From contig NC_089766.1 of assembly GCF_040412425.1 (NCBI RefSeq), positions 50,888,797-50,952,796 on the forward strand: DNA of 64,000 nt, read 5' to 3'. A program made the translations under genes and the position numbers. Of the stretch, positions 1 to 12,437 are shown in pieces. The DNA comes from Macrobrachium rosenbergii. Its lineage: Eukaryota > Arthropoda > Malacostraca > Decapoda > Palaemonidae. Under the pieces are notes generated by a model. It made no database searches, was not told where the DNA came from, and saw nothing but the letters and a program-made list of their open reading frames with translations. How positions within the stretch are numbered: the stretch's first letter is position 1; each line of letters begins with the position of its first letter.

Positions 1-100
1 TTTTTGGAATTGGGGGTAATGGCCTACCTAGGCCCTAGTACCCCAGCTCCAAAATGGAAAGTTACGTAAGTGCTTCGTAATGGAACTGAAGTCAAGGTAT

Positions 101-291
101 AACAGAATGGTTTTTCTGGCATATTTGCATGCATTTTTAACAAACTTGGTGTTGATTTTCAAAAGAAATACATACGCTAGTTCTGGGGTTGGGGTATCAG
201 TACCCTAGCCCCAGAACTATTGATTTCCGAGCAAAATCGTCACCTAATTCGCTCAAAACTTGTGAAAATATGCCAGAAAAACCATTCTGTT
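101..291. repeat. foldback element, inverted repeat with inner hairpin
   Basis: AACAGAATGGTTTTTCTGGC at 101 returns as its reverse complement ending at 291. Nested inside, AGTTCTGGGG (180) pairs with CCCCAGAACT (210-219). No coding content. Confidence 0.75.
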
Positions 292-658
292 ATTCAATGG
301 GGAATATTGGCAACTTATAAAATTTTACTGGAGCTTTTAAGCTGTGATCTTAAGTCGACTTACCATGATTAGTATGAAATTCATGCTCACATCAATCATG
401 AATTTACTGTTACCAAGATATTTACTGTCTATTAGTCATGTTTTCCCACTCATTACAATGGGGCTGGCGCTGAATACAGTGCTCATGGCAGCAGTGCTGC
501 ATCATATAAAACTTTACAGTACAAGAAACAAATGTACATGTTCAAAGCACATATTACAGCAGGAAACTTGTATTTTCAAGTCCAAAATGTGGTAACGGCT
601 AAACGTTAAATTTTACCTGTTCTGACATTCATTCCGTCAGCAAATGACCTAACCATCC
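292..658. other. unassigned AT-rich stretch
   Basis: An 83-codon open frame at 344-595 has no recognisable domain, signal or codon signature. Nothing else was seen. Confidence 0.4.
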
Positions 659-1074
659 ACACCTAGGTAATTCTAAGCCATAGTTCCGCGGTGAGCTCGA
701 CTATGACAATTGACGTTTTCCTATGTTATTTTACTTGCTTTACAAGAATTTAAAGTCATATTTTCTTGGCTGGCTGTAACTAAACTGTAATCGACCTTTG
801 AAGACTACACAACGGGGTAGATCTAAGCTGGCATTCCGCGGCGAGCCCCCCCACCCCCCTCCATAGCTAATATGGCAAAATTGTAACCAGTAAACACCCC
901 TAAGGTACATTAGTTTGGTATCGTATAGTCTTCAAAGGTCAATTACAGTTTAGTTACAGCCGGCAGAAAAGATATTACTTTAAATTCTTGTAAAGCAAGT
1001 AAAATAACATAGGAAAACGTCAACTGCCATAGTCTAGCTCACCGCGGGACTGTGGCTTAGAATTACCCACACCT
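659..1074. repeat. large palindromic foldback element, arms about 150 bp
   Basis: The arm 659-810 (ACCTAGGTAATTCTAAGCC... TTTGAAGACTA) is repeated inverted at 929-1074 (TAGTCTTCAAAGG... GGCTTAGAATTACCCACACC). A spacer of about 118 bp contains a C-rich run. The arms are about 90% alike, as in a MITE or foldback element. No transposase is encoded. Confidence 0.85.
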
Positions 1075-2160
1075 AAACTAACCTAACCTAACCACGGGTA
1101 CAAGATCCTTAACTTAGTGCATGATGAAAACATCCCATAAACTTACTTTGACCTGAACGAGAACTATCAGTGGGATTATGGTCCCTGCACAGCATCGGAG
1201 TTATGTTTGCCCCCCCCCCAACCCGAATCTCACACTGTGGCCCCCTGAATTGTAGCCTGTGAGTGTGGGGTCCACAATCTCTTAAAAGTACTCATTTGCA
1301 AATGAGATGAATGTCAAAAATGCTCAAAGCATTTATGGAAACAGCAGAAGAATATTTTCAAGCACAAAATGCAGTTTCGCCGTGTCCTGACCTGCCTGAG
1401 GGTGAGGGGGCTCTGTCCCCACTGGACCCCCTCCCAATTAACACTGAACATTACCTGTAGCTTATATCCTTAGTATTGAAGTTTTGATGATGGTGATGAC
1501 GAATTGTTGTAGATGAAGCAACAAGGAGCGATGAAACCCCGACGTTAGTCAATGCTTACACTGAGCGATTGTGGAAACGTTCAGGAGTCGCTTGCCGAGC
1601 AGTAGTAATCGATAAGTATACCTTTGCAACAGCTCTCCCTCTTGCCTTCATTTTACACTCGGCAAGGAAAGTGGGATACAGTTTTCATTAGATTTAGTTC
1701 GTCGAATTTTAATTTTTTTCTGAAATAAAACACATAATCTCGGTAAATTTACTCTAGAATACGAAAATGCAATGCAAATTATATCATGCATGTTAAATCT
1801 GCAAAACAAAAACGTTCAGATCGTTAAAAACACCATGCATGTCCGAAGTAATCAGAATTTCTCAGATGACTTCGTTCATAGAGATCTAAAAGATAGTGTG
1901 TGGATATCTCGGTGTAGTACTGTTTATCAGAACGCAATATTTACTCGTTTTCCATTATGACCAGGTAATGATAATTTCTTTAATTTTTACGCATTCAAAT
2001 TTGTATTTCACGGTGTTAAAAGTCAGCTGGAATTAATGGCAGTAAATGTTGTGACAGCTAGTGTAGGTTGACCAAATCTATTAAAATCCGCAAAAGCGTT
2101 TTCTATGATGTGAGGAGCACCCGAAAACTTTGGTAGGAAAACACAAGTAACTGGATGTTT
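1075..2160. other. intergenic, nothing recognised
   Basis: Starts with a short CTAAC-type run (1074-1092), then unique-looking AT-rich DNA. The open frame at 1772-1960 has no protein features. Confidence 0.4.
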
Positions 2161-2170
2161 CTTGACGTTT

Positions 2171-2210
<40 letters not shown>

Positions 2211-2391
2211 TTTTTTTTCTCTTCTCTCTCTCTCTCCTTTGCCAAAACATACTATACAAATATAGTATCACTCAATCTCTAAAAGAAAAAAATAATGAAA
2301 TAAGTAGCTCTACATATAGGGATGAGGCTTACACAATAAATTTGTTTCTCTCTTAGTATTTCTCCAACGTTTCTCTCTCTCTCTCTCTCTC
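2171..2391. repeat. (CT)n microsatellites
   Basis: (CT)n at 2171-2236 with a T-rich interruption and a short second tract at 2373-2391. Open frames over it are low-complexity artefacts. Confidence 0.9.
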
Positions 2392-3067
2392 ATCATAACA
2401 TTGCATTCGTTCCTTTATTGTTCCGTTTTTCGTTGGACATTGCTCAAATTTGTTTGATTTCATTATGGAAGATCATGTTTCCAATTCAAGCATTCCATTC
2501 ATTGTGGTGTCATAAATTCATTTGTATAAGGTTACTTGGTAGATTATGTCGAAAAATGTTTATTTTGCTCAGGTTTTTGCAAATTGAATTTTTAGTCAAA
2601 GCTACTAATGCATTTAAGTATCAATGATTTCAGAACCATAGAGTATGACTGAAAGTTATAGGAGGTCAAGCAAAAATAAACACAATAAGACTGAAGCTCC
2701 TTGGTTTTCTTGTTGCCAGATGTTGCATTATTTTATATGTGTGAAGATTTAAAAAACTGTATCCTTTTTTCTTGCCGAGAGTACATGTACATGTGTTTGT
2801 GGAATTTCGCCCCTAATTCTTTAATATTTTCGTGCCTCAGTTTTTTCTCTGCTGGGCTGCCGTAAATGAGCAGAATGTCAGCAATAATTAAGTTTTAGCC
2901 TTCTAATAAGTCTACCGAATAATGCTGTACTTTTTTATTTTGCCATGAGCTGGACAGACAGGACATGGCAAACATTCTGAATCACCGATATAAGGACATG
3001 GCAAACATTCTGAATCATCCCCTATATATCGTTCCTTAACGTTATGATGTCTTTAATCTAGCCCTGA
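2392..3067. other. intergenic, nothing recognised
   Basis: AT-rich. A 19-bp phrase (GGACATGGCAAACATTCTGA) is directly repeated at about 2961 and 2994. No gene signal. Confidence 0.4.
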
Positions 3068-5300
3068 TAAGTACTGTTGACTTTGTTTTGCCATGCCAAG
3101 TTTCTTCTTTATTATTCTTCTTGGGTTGTTTTATAAACGCGCAGTTATATCTTTCACTATTTTTTATTAACCACCATTGTGCTTAGTCATTTCCCACCTT
3201 AGTTCGTCTAATTTTAGGACTTTATAATGTTCCTTCTTTCATCTGTTTTGTTTGTTTGTGAAACAACTACGGGAAACCTCAGAAAAAGTACCCTCAAGAA
3301 GATGTAGAGTAGATATTTAATGGAGTACCAAAACAAGCAGTTATACAGTAGTCAAACCACATCCCTTTTCCATGGCTAAGGTGCTATTTGGTTCTTAAAT
3401 AGTGTTCATGTATCAGTTAATTATTTAACACTTATTGTGCTCACCTACTCTTCTGTGCAATAATTCTAAAGATCGAGAACAAGAACATTTTATTTATTCT
3501 AAGGCATTAGCATGCTACTGTAGTTGTTAAAGATGTTAATCACGTATCGTAAACCGTCGAAGCGATGGACAACCCAATTTTTGAATAAGGTCTATCCTTA
3601 ACTTCTTTATTGTACAGCATCTATAAGCTAAACAGAAAGAAATTATGGCAAACACAGAATAACCGACACCAAACTATGAGCCCTGTAAATGTTTAATATG
3701 CTTAAAAAAAAAAAACATTCAATAAAAAGCACCGCTTAGAATTTAGTCTTTCAAAGTTAAAATCAATGTACTCACTAGACGGCTGAGACAAGCACCTAAT
3801 TTACAAATCTTTAACAAAATGTTTCCTTTCAGGATGTGCATCATTTACCTTACCTTCCCAGAAGGTTACGATGAATGATTGAGAAATCTTGATTGCTGTC
3901 ACCGAAGATCTGGCTGCTGAAATCTTGGATGCTGACTCTGTGATCCAGAATGCTACGTCTCTTCAGAACATAGGATAAATTGGAAATGATTGGCAAACAG
4001 TCACCAATCGGCGCCAGGATAGTGTTTATCGGCGCCATTAAAAGTTCCGCTGAGCTTGTTTTCTTTGGTGACTTCCCATTTTCTTCAAGCTCAATTAGTC
4101 ACGTTGACTTTGTTTTGCCATGCCAAGTTTTTAATCATTTTTACTTTATGGTATTTATAAATGTCAGTTATTCTTTCACATGTTTCTTCATTAGGCATCA
4201 AGACTGTATCCATATTGTAGCTCATGTTTTGTATTGTACCTTTGTACTCGTTCTAATTGTTTATTGTTTCGACTTCAGGTCAAGTCAATTCCATTGTCTC
4301 TCACGGCCCGGCGTCAGTTTGTTTGCCTGGATCTGTAATAAAGTAGCGGGAAACCTGCTCGTTTCTTTGACACCCTCAGTGGTGAAGATGGAGGATAGAT
4401 ATTTAAGCCTGGTGCCGTAGGAGAGGACAAAACGGGTCTGGTGTCTATACAGTCCTCTCTGGATGCTCAAACCGACTTAAAGGCCCTGTTTCGACCAGCA
4501 TCATCCTGCGGAGATGGTTCTTAAAAACCTACTGTTTTTGAGGCCCTGGGTTCTTCGGTTAATTATGGCGGCACTGTCCTGCTGGCGCGCACCCCCGTTT
4601 TTTGAACTGTTGAACGAGCAGGGCGGCATAGTTTCGGGCGTCCTTTAAACCATGGTAGAACAAGAACACCTTTTATTTATTCTACGGCATTAGCATGGCG
4701 TTACTGCTCTAGTTCTTAAGGATGTTAGCTCACGTATCGGTTTTAAACGCTGTCGAAGCGATGGACAGTCTGTGAGGTGTTTTGAATAAGGTCCTCCTTA
4801 AGGCATGGTTTAGGGGTACAGCATCTATAAGTTAAACAGAAAGAAATTATGGCAAACCCAGAATAATTGACAGGAGATCTATGAGCCATGTAAATGTTTA
4901 ATTTGTAAAGTCACCACAAGGATAACATTTAAAAAGCGCCATTAATTAATTTGAGCTTGTTTTCTTTGTTGAAATCATTTTCTTCAAGCTCAATTAGTCA
5001 CGGCTAAAACAAGCAGGTAATTTACATTTTAATCATTTTAACTTTATGGTATTTAAATGAATGTCACACATTGTGTATCACATGTTTCTTCATTCCAGGC
5101 ATCAAGACTGTATCCATATTGTAGCTCTGTATGTTTTGTATTGTAAATCGTTCTGATATTATTGTTTATTGAAGATCTCAGGTCACAGTCAATTCCATTG
5201 GATGCCCGGCGTCAGTCCAGAATACGTCTCTTGCCTGGATCTGTAATAAAGTAGCAGTAACTTTTACCTGCTCGTTTCTTTGACACCTTACAGGTATGGT
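3068..5300 (+). repeat. degenerate tandem duplication, unit about 0.9-1.2 kb, 2.3 copies
   Basis: GACTTTGTTTTGCCATGCCA occurs at about 3070 and 4105. The block from GAACAAGAACA to TGTTTAAT occurs at 3477-3700 and 4663-4900. TTCTTCAAGCTCAATTAGTC occurs at 4083 and 4980. Aligned stretches are near identical but broken by short unrelated inserts, so the copies look scrambled. Small open frames here are not supported as genes. Confidence 0.75.
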
Positions 5301-5415
5301 GGCGGGGAAGAAGGGTATTTTTAGAAACGGCTGCACACAGACTGCAAGATTTGAACTGCCCAAGAATCCAATGGCTACACTTTACAGTACAGATATATCT
5401 ATATCTAAATCTATC

Positions 5416-5545
<130 letters not shown>

Positions 5546-5861
5546 TCACCAAAAAGGTTGTCACATGCATTTTTAGCTGAGCAATTTGGAACAGAATGGT
5601 CTGTTCACAAAATTGGTAGTAGTCTTGAGCTGCAGAAAAACTTCCCATGGATAAAACGTTTCATGAATAGGAAACGTTTCATTTAAAATTAAATACAAAG
5701 GACTCAATAGTCACAAAGAAACCAATGTTCACTAAAATTAGGAGGAAAAAAGTAATGTTCACTTCCTTTTATATTTCACGTCTGAACCTTTTCTCAGCCA
5801 TATCAGCAAGTCAAACACATGTACATAAATTACAATAACCTTTGTTTACATATCTACAGAG
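5546..5861. other. flank 3' of the Tc1 fragment, nothing else seen
   Basis: Unique-looking AT-rich DNA. No Tc1 terminal inverted repeat could be paired. Confidence 0.35.
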
Positions 5862-6029
5862 TCAATAGCGGGTATGACATCCGCGAGCAGTAATAACGCC
5901 CACCAGGCGGCATGGCATGCTGTCCCCCAGCTGTACAAGGTTCTCAGCAGGCATCCTGTCCCATTCTTCCAAGAGAACCTGACTTAATTCTCTAAGGGTG
6001 GATGGTTGGTTGTCCCTTTGTTTAATTCC
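5862..6029 (-). pseudogene. Tc1-like transposase C-terminal fragment
   Basis: The minus strand reads QRDNQPSTLRELSQVLLEEW, then SMPCRLVGVITARGCHTRY and a stop. This is the well-known C-terminus of Tc1/mariner transposases (LxEEWxxIP...SMPRR...IxARGGHTRY). Only about 55 residues remain. The catalytic DDE region and N-terminal helix-turn-helix are missing upstream, so this is a dead fragment. The frame stays open upstream, but those residues are not Tc1-like. Confidence 0.85.
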
Positions 6030-6137
6030 AACAAAAGCAGGAGACACTAGAAAGAGATGTATAGTTAGCAGGCATGGACCTTCTATCAGGATGAACGGCA
6101 ATGGGGAAAGTCTTAAGCGTTCCGGAATGGAGTGGAA

Positions 6138-6466
6138 TAAAGTTAAGTACACCTTAGTTTAACCAGACCACTGAGCTGATTAACAGCTCTCCTAGAGAGG
6201 GCTGGCCCGAAGGATTAGACTTATTTTACGTGGCTAAGAACCAATTGGTTACCTAGCAATGGGACCTGCAGCTTATTGTGGAATCCGAACCACATTATAC
6301 CGAGAAATGAATCTCTATCACCAGAGATAAATTCATCTAATTCTTACGAACGGGGGCTCACCAGAGATAAATTCCTCTCATTCTTAATTGGCCGGTCGGA
6401 GGCTCGGATGGGGACCCAGCAGAGTGCTAGCCGAGAACTATACCGACCCGTCCGACGAGGAACCAT
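6138..6466 (-). repeat. tRNA-derived SINE (S2), full copy
   Basis: On the minus strand the 6390-6460 end folds like a tRNA head. GTCGGA pairs with TCCGAC as an acceptor-like stem. The B-box area is CGTTCGAGTCTC in better copies and degraded here. The body is the shared S2 sequence (AACCAGACCACTGAGCTGAT, GGCTGGCCCGAAGGATTAGA, ACCAATTGGTTACCTAGCAA). The CACCAGAGATAAATTC segment is duplicated within this copy. Confidence 0.85.
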
Positions 6467-6469
6467 GCC

Positions 6470-7045
6470 TTAAGTACGCTTGAGTAAGAGCAAATGGAAA
6501 AAAAGAGTTAGATTTTGTGTTACCACAGCAAGGATATGACTGTAATGGTCTGGGGTGACAATAGGTGCATCTGACTGTTGGTCTCGTTGAAGCAAGTGTA
6601 AAAAGATGGAAGTTTTGGGCGGAGAAGAAGGTTTAAAATATGGCCTAAGTGTTATTCGGACAGGAAAATTTGAAGAGAAAGAAGTGAGAAGAGCAGACAA
6701 GGGGGAGAAATGGATAAGACTGGTGAAATATTTTAGAAATGACTGTAAAAGTTTAAGATTGCAAGTGCAAGCAAGAGTATATGGAAATCATGCAGATGGA
6801 AAAATGAGTGGTTTATAAGAATAGTGGGAGAATGGCCGTGGTCGATTCACGCACGTATCTGGGAGTAAAATAAACGAAATGAACAACAGTAAGATGAGAG
6901 AGACAGGGAGTAGCAGGATCGGTGAAGCAGGGGAGACAGCAGGATATCTACAAAAGGCGTGGAAGAGAAGATTGTTTATGGAGACTAGAAGAGAAATGAC
7001 AGGAGTCTGGATGCAAATAAAAAAATAATGTAAGAGCTTGAGAGT

Positions 7046-7048
<3 letters not shown>
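6470..7048 (+). other. unassigned, purine-rich; possible decayed LINE sequence
   Basis: The purine-rich strand resembles LINE ORF remains elsewhere in the window, but no motif is readable. The 6606-6818 open frame is not supported. Confidence 0.25.

Positions 7049-7126
<78 letters not shown>
7049..7126. repeat. (TA)n microsatellite
   Basis: About 39 TA units, directly joined to an S2 copy. Confidence 0.97.
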
Positions 7127-7128
<2 letters not shown>

Positions 7129-7130
7129 TA

Positions 7131-7303
7131 CAAGAATCATTTCTCGCTATAATGTTGTTCGGATTCCACAATAAGCTGTAGGTCCCGTTGCTAGGTAACC
7201 AATTGGTTCTTAGCCACGTAAAAATAAATCTAATCCTTCGGGCCAGCCCTAGGAGAGCTGTTAATCAGCTCAGTGGTCTGGTTAAACTAAGATATACTTA
7301 CTT
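7131..7303 (+). repeat. S2 SINE, truncated, opposite orientation
   Basis: Reverse complement of the S2 body (ATTTCTCGCTATAATG... TAGCCACGTAAAAATAAATC... CAGTGGTCTGGTTAAACTAA). It has lost the tRNA-like head and starts at the (TA)n tract. Confidence 0.85.
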
Positions 7304-7465
7304 ACAAGAATAAGATGGAGGAGAGATTTCTAATGTGGTTTGATCAAAAGACCCAAGAAATAAAGGCTAGCAAAAAATCTACATAATTTGCAAGTTTTAA
7401 AAGTTAGAACGAGAGGGAGACCATGAAAGTGTTAGCTGTGAGAGGGGGAAAGGTTGGAAGAGGTT
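7304..7465 (+). other. short unassigned stretch, possible LINE tail
   Basis: Contains ARTRGRP-like codons at about 7407, suggestive of a LINE C-terminus, but too short to call. Confidence 0.2.
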
Positions 7466-9475
7466 TTGGACCAGAAGGGCTTTAGTACTTGGACCAGAAG
7501 GGCTTTAGTACTTGGACCAGAAGGGCTTTAGTACCTGGACCAGAAGGGCTTTAGTACTTGGACCAGAAAGGGCTTTGGACCAGAAGGGCTTTAGTACCTG
7601 GACTAGAAGGGCTTTAGTACTTGGACCAGAAGGGCTTTAGTACCTGGACTAGAAGGGCTTTAGTACTTGGACCAGAAGGGCTTTAGTACTTGGACCAGAA
7701 GGGCTTTAGTACCTGGACTAGAAGGGCTTTACTACTTGGACTAGAAGGGCTTTAGCACTTGGACCAAAAGGGCTTTAGTACTTGGACTAGAAGGGCTTTA
7801 GTACTTGGACCAGAAGGGCCTAAGTACTTGGACTGGAAAGACTTTAGTACTTGGACAGAAAGGCTTTAGTGCTTGGACCAGAAGGACTTTAGTACTTGGA
7901 CTAGAAGGGCTTTAGTACTTAGACCAGAAAGGCTTTAGTACTTGGACCAAAGGTTTTAGTGCTTGGACCAGAAGGGCTTTACGCCTTGAACTAGAAGGGC
8001 TTTAGTACTTGGACTAGAAGGGCTTTAGTACTTGGACCAGAGGCTTTAGTACTTGGACCAGAAGGGCTTTAGTGCTTGGACCCAGACTTGGACGGGTCTT
8101 TAGTGCTTGGACCAGAAGGGCTTTACTCCTTGAACTAGAAGGGCTTTAGTACTTGGACTAGAAGGGCTTTAGTACTTGGACCAGAGAGGCTTCAGTACTT
8201 GGACCAGAAGGGCTTTAGTGCTTGGACCAGAAGGGCTTTAGTACTTGGACGATAAGGTCTTTAGTACTTGGACCAAAAGGACTTTAGTACTTGGAACAGA
8301 AGGACTTTAGTACTTGGACCAGAAGGGCTTTAGTACTTGGACCAGAAGGGCTTTATTTCTTGAACCAGAGGGTCTTTAATACTTGGACCAGAAGGGCTTT
8401 AATACTTGGACCAGAAGGGCTTTAATACTTGGACCAGAAGGGCTTTATTTCTTGAACCAGAAGGTCTTTAATACTTGGACCAGAAGGGCTTTAATACTTG
8501 GACCAGAAGGGCTTTAATACTTGGACCAGAAGGGCTTTATTTCTTGAACCAGAAGGGCTTTAATACTTGGACCAGAAGGTCTTTAATACTTGGACCAGAA
8601 GGGCTTTAATACTTGGACCAGAAGGGCTTTAATACTTGGACCAGAAGGGCTTTAGTACTTGGACCAGAAGGGCTTTAATACCTGGACCAAAAGGGCTTTA
8701 TTTCTTGAACCAGAAGGTCTTTAATACTTGGACCAGAAGGGCTTTAATACTTGGACCAGAAGGTCTTTAATACTTGGACCAGAAGGGCTTTATTTCTTGA
8801 ACCAGAAGGTCTTTAATACTTGGACCAGAAGGGCTTTAATACTTGGACCAGAAGGGCTTTAATACTTGGACAAGAAGGGCTTTAGTACTTGGACCAGAAG
8901 GGCTTTAATACTTGGACGAGAAGGGCTTTAGTACTTGGACCAGAAGGGCTTTAGTACCTGGACCAGAAGGGCTTTAGTACTTGGACGCAAAGGGGTTTAA
9001 TACTTGGACCAGAAGGGCTTTGACACTTGGACAAGAAGGGCTTTAGTACTTGGACCAGAAGGGCTTTAATACTTGGACGAGAAGGGCTTTAGTACCTGGA
9101 CCAGAAGGGCTTTAGTACTTGGACGAGAAGGGCTTTTGTACTTGGACCCCAAGGGCTTTAACACTTGGACTGGAAGGGCTTTAGTACTTGGACGAGAAGG
9201 GCTTTATTACTTGGACTAGAGGGCTTTAGTACTTGGACCAGAAGGGCTTTAATACTTGGACGAGAAGGGCTTTAGAGGGCTTTAGTACTTGGACCAGAAA
9301 GGGTTTAGTGCTTGGACCAGAAAGGGTTTAGTACTTGGACCAGAAAGGGTTTAGTACTTGGACCAGAAAGGTTTTAGTACTTGGACCAGAAAGGCTTTAG
9401 TACTTGGACCAGAAGGGCTTTAGTACTTAGACCAGAAGAACTTTAGAACGTGGACCAGAAGGGCTTTAGTACTTG
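7466..9475. repeat. 23-bp minisatellite array, about 87 units
   Basis: The unit is GGACCAGAAGGGCTTTAGTA plus CTT. The proximal part is mainly TTTAGTACTT. A middle block (about 8340-8860) uses TTTAATACTT with periodic TTTATTTCTTGAACCAG units, a higher-order pattern. The distal part mixes GGACGAGAAGG and GGACCAGAAAGG variants. No long open frame. Confidence 0.97.
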
Positions 9476-9599
9476 CATGTCAGAGGTAGGCAGAGCAGTG
9501 TGTGAAGGGGATCGGCTACCTGCTGATAAGCCCTCTGGGCAGATACTTGATATTGTTTAACTGGAGTCTTAAAAGCTATAAGAAGACTTGTGCAACAGG
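9476..9599. other. short unique flank
   Basis: No feature seen. Confidence 0.3.
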
Positions 9600-9905
9600 A
9601 GGGGTAGGGCCGTTGGTGCACCTCATGCAGTGCACTGTAGGCATTACTCAAGATTCTTTGCAGCATCCCTTCGGCCCCTAGCTGCAGCCCCTTTCATTCC
9701 TGTGAATGTACCTTCGTTCATTTTCTCTTTCTTCCATTTGACTTTCCATCCTCTCCTAACAATTGGTTCATAGTGCAACTGCGAGGTTTTCCTCCTGTTA
9801 CGCCCTTCACACCTATTTATTGTCAATTTTTGTTTCAGCTCTGATGACCTCATAGGTCCCAGCGCTTGGCCTTTGGCCTAAACCCTATATTCTATTCCAT
9901 TCTAT
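9600..9905 (-). repeat. R1 dispersed repeat, near full length
   Basis: Reverse complement of the R1 consensus. The head is TTTAGGCCAAAGGCCAAGCG then CTGGGACCTATGAGGTCAT; the tail is GCCTACAGTGCAC ... GGTGCACTGACGGC, whose CAGTGCACC/GGTGCACTG arms form a terminal hairpin. Confidence 0.9.
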
Positions 9906-10259
9906 AAGACATGACAGGAATAATACTTCAGCAGTTCACTGCTAGCATGAAAGCCATAGACTGAACTTCGAAAACAACAAAATAACTTCAAAATCAGTTC
10001 TATAACGTAACAAAAGCATAGTTGTGGAAACGACATCAAAGAGCTCTTTGCCCACTGTGGCTGGGAACTAATTCCCTAGCAGTCTGGAATGGGTCAATAC
10101 GCATTGGAATTAATGGGAAACGGCCTTTAGGGTGTGATTAGAGGAGCTAAGATGGACGTTGATCCTGATATCAACGAGCATCATTAACTCAGAAATCCCG
10201 GTCTGATCAGGGGATCTGAAGGATCTGAAGGATAAGATTAGTATATGTAATCTGAGAAT
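9906..10259. other. unassigned
   Basis: Unique-looking. GGATCTGAAGGATCTGAAGG is a short direct repeat at about 10213. Nothing else. Confidence 0.35.
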
Positions 10260-10512
10260 ATTAACAGCTCTCCTAGAGGGGCTGGCCCGAAGGATTAGAC
10301 TTATTTTACGTGGCTAAGAACCAATCGGTTACCTAGCAACTGGACCAACAGCTTATTGTGGAATCCGAACCACATCATACCGAGAAATGAATTTCTATCA
10401 CCAGAAATAAATTCCTCTAATTCTTCATTGGCTGGTCGGAGACTCGAACTCGGGCCTAGCTGAGTGCTAGCCGGCAACCGGCGACTCATCCGACTCATCC
10501 AACGAGGAACAG
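10260..10512 (-). repeat. S2 SINE, 3'-truncated copy
   Basis: S2 body from TAACAGCTCTCCTAGAGG to GACGAGGAAC-like CAACGAGGAAC. TGGTCGGAGACTCGAACTCG is the minus-strand B box. GACTCATCC is locally duplicated. Confidence 0.85.
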
Positions 10513-11125
10513 CATCAAGGAAAGGCATGGGTCAAGGAGCATGGGATGACAGGCGGAACTGCTTGGTCTTGATGTAGTTGTTAATAACATAGTTGCATTC
10601 CTTAGAGACATTAACTTCTATAATGAAATTTAATATTGACCTCTTGGTATGTTGCCAAGTGTAGTATATACACTTTTACAGCTGTGTATATGAACATGTT
10701 TATGGATATTTTTATTTTTTTATTTTTTTACACTAAACGTTATATGCATATCCTAAATGCAAAGTTATAATTTTTTATGGGGAATATCATTTTCTGCCAA
10801 ATGTCAATTTTTACCATAGTTTTAGAATCATTCTTTTATTTTTATTTATTCATTTCATTGCCATAACTTTTCATCTCAAACCAAATTCATTAGAGAGCTG
10901 AATAATTCTTCGGATTCCAATGCTTGGCTTCAAGCCTAAATTTCATATTCCATTCCATTCCGATAAGATTAATAAAAAGTCCCATTTCAATTTCTTTTGA
11001 CAATAGGGGACAGGAGTCCTTGGAGGCAAAAGAATTCCGCACTGTTCAACAAATACATTTTATAAAAACTACACAGGAAAGGCATTTGTGCTTAGGGCAT
11101 CTGCAAGAACGTGTTTTATTTGCAG
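10513..11125. other. AT-rich intergenic with an R1 head fragment
   Basis: 10917-10961 is a minus-strand R1 head fragment (GCTTGGCTTCAAGCCTAAAT, ATTCCATTCCATTC). The rest is AT-rich without gene signal. Confidence 0.5.
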
Positions 11126-11402
11126 AATAGAACAGAATAAAATATAGGATTTAGGCCAGGGGCCAAGCGCTGGGACCTATGAGGTCATTAAGTGCCGAAA
11201 CAGAATTGACAGTAAAAGGTCTGAAAGGTGTAACAGGAGGAAAATCTCGCAGCTGCACTATAAGTCAATTGTTAGGAGAGTGTGGAAAGAAAGATGGAAG
11301 AGAGAATATGAACGGAGTTACAGTAAAGGGAATGAAAGGGGTTACTGCAAAGGAACTTAAAGAATGCCTACAGTGCACCACATGGCTACCGCTGAACGGG
11401 GA
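11126..11402 (+). repeat. R1 dispersed repeat
   Basis: Head AATAGAACAGAATAAAATAT, then the R1 body, to the tail GCCTACAGTGCACCACATGG. The tail hairpin is lost. The open frame over it is not a gene. Confidence 0.9.
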
Positions 11403-12007
11403 TCTATTCTCAGGGAGATTCAAACAAAATACATTTCCTGAAACCAGTCACGAGGCCCACCTTGGGTAAATTGTTCGTAAAGAAAAAATTTTCGTCCAAA
11501 AAAATAAACAGAAAACCGAACCAAAAACATAACTATTTGGCAGAGGTAATAAAAGACATTCGACTTGCGAGGAAACTCCATTTATCGAAAAAACAGAGGA
11601 GGAAGTTTAGCCAATTCCACGTTAAGCCAGATGGGGAAGGAATACTTCGCAAATATCCGAGTTTGCGCAACTTGTTGCTAAGTCTCGGCTGAAGTTTTGA
11701 CAACCCTTTTTCCTCTGAACCAGCATTGAATTTTTTTAACACCCTCGTTCATCTTCGAGGGAAGGGTTACACGGGAATACGAAGAGCTAGATATGCAAAA
11801 GTTGCTCGTCTTATAAAAATCTGGGATTCAGGTCTCTGGGTTTGCTATTTTTAGGTCAGGAGGTGACCCAGGCCGTGTCGATAAGTCGGGAAAAATGCTT
11901 AACATGAAAGGTATGTGTGTTTTTGATCAATCATTTTTTCTCATATGAGTTGGTGATACAAAACTGAATTCACGTTGAACACGGTTTTAAGCATATATAT
12001 ACAGTAT
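11403..12007. other. unassigned
   Basis: Frames at 11462-11742 overlap on both strands and lack domains. No supported gene. Confidence 0.35.
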
Positions 12008-12010
12008 AGG

Positions 12011-12097
<87 letters not shown>

Positions 12098-12271
12098 TAT
12101 ATTAATGTGAATGTTTGTATGTATGTATGTAACTTTGCGCTCTATAGAAATCGGCACAGCTTGACCGATCTAGACAGAATTTGGCATGTGGCCATCATTT
12201 GACCGTACTTGATAATAAAGTAGGTTTCAAACCCGTTCCCCTTCCCTTCCCTTGTAACTTTTGTGGTTATA

Positions 12272-12348
<77 letters not shown>

Positions 12349-12361
12349 AATTTTATCACAT

Positions 12362-12434
<73 letters not shown>
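12008..12434. repeat. three (TA)n tracts around a short dispersed-repeat-like spacer
   Basis: (TA)n at 12008-12096, 12270-12345 and 12366-12434. The spacer has (TATG)n and GACAGAATTTGGCATGTGGC, possibly part of a decapod repeat. Confidence 0.9.

Positions 12435-12437
<3 letters not shown>

Noticed and set aside
7466..9475. Resemblance of a regular array to a CRISPR
   Set aside because: Direct head-to-tail minisatellite without unique spacers; genome is animal.
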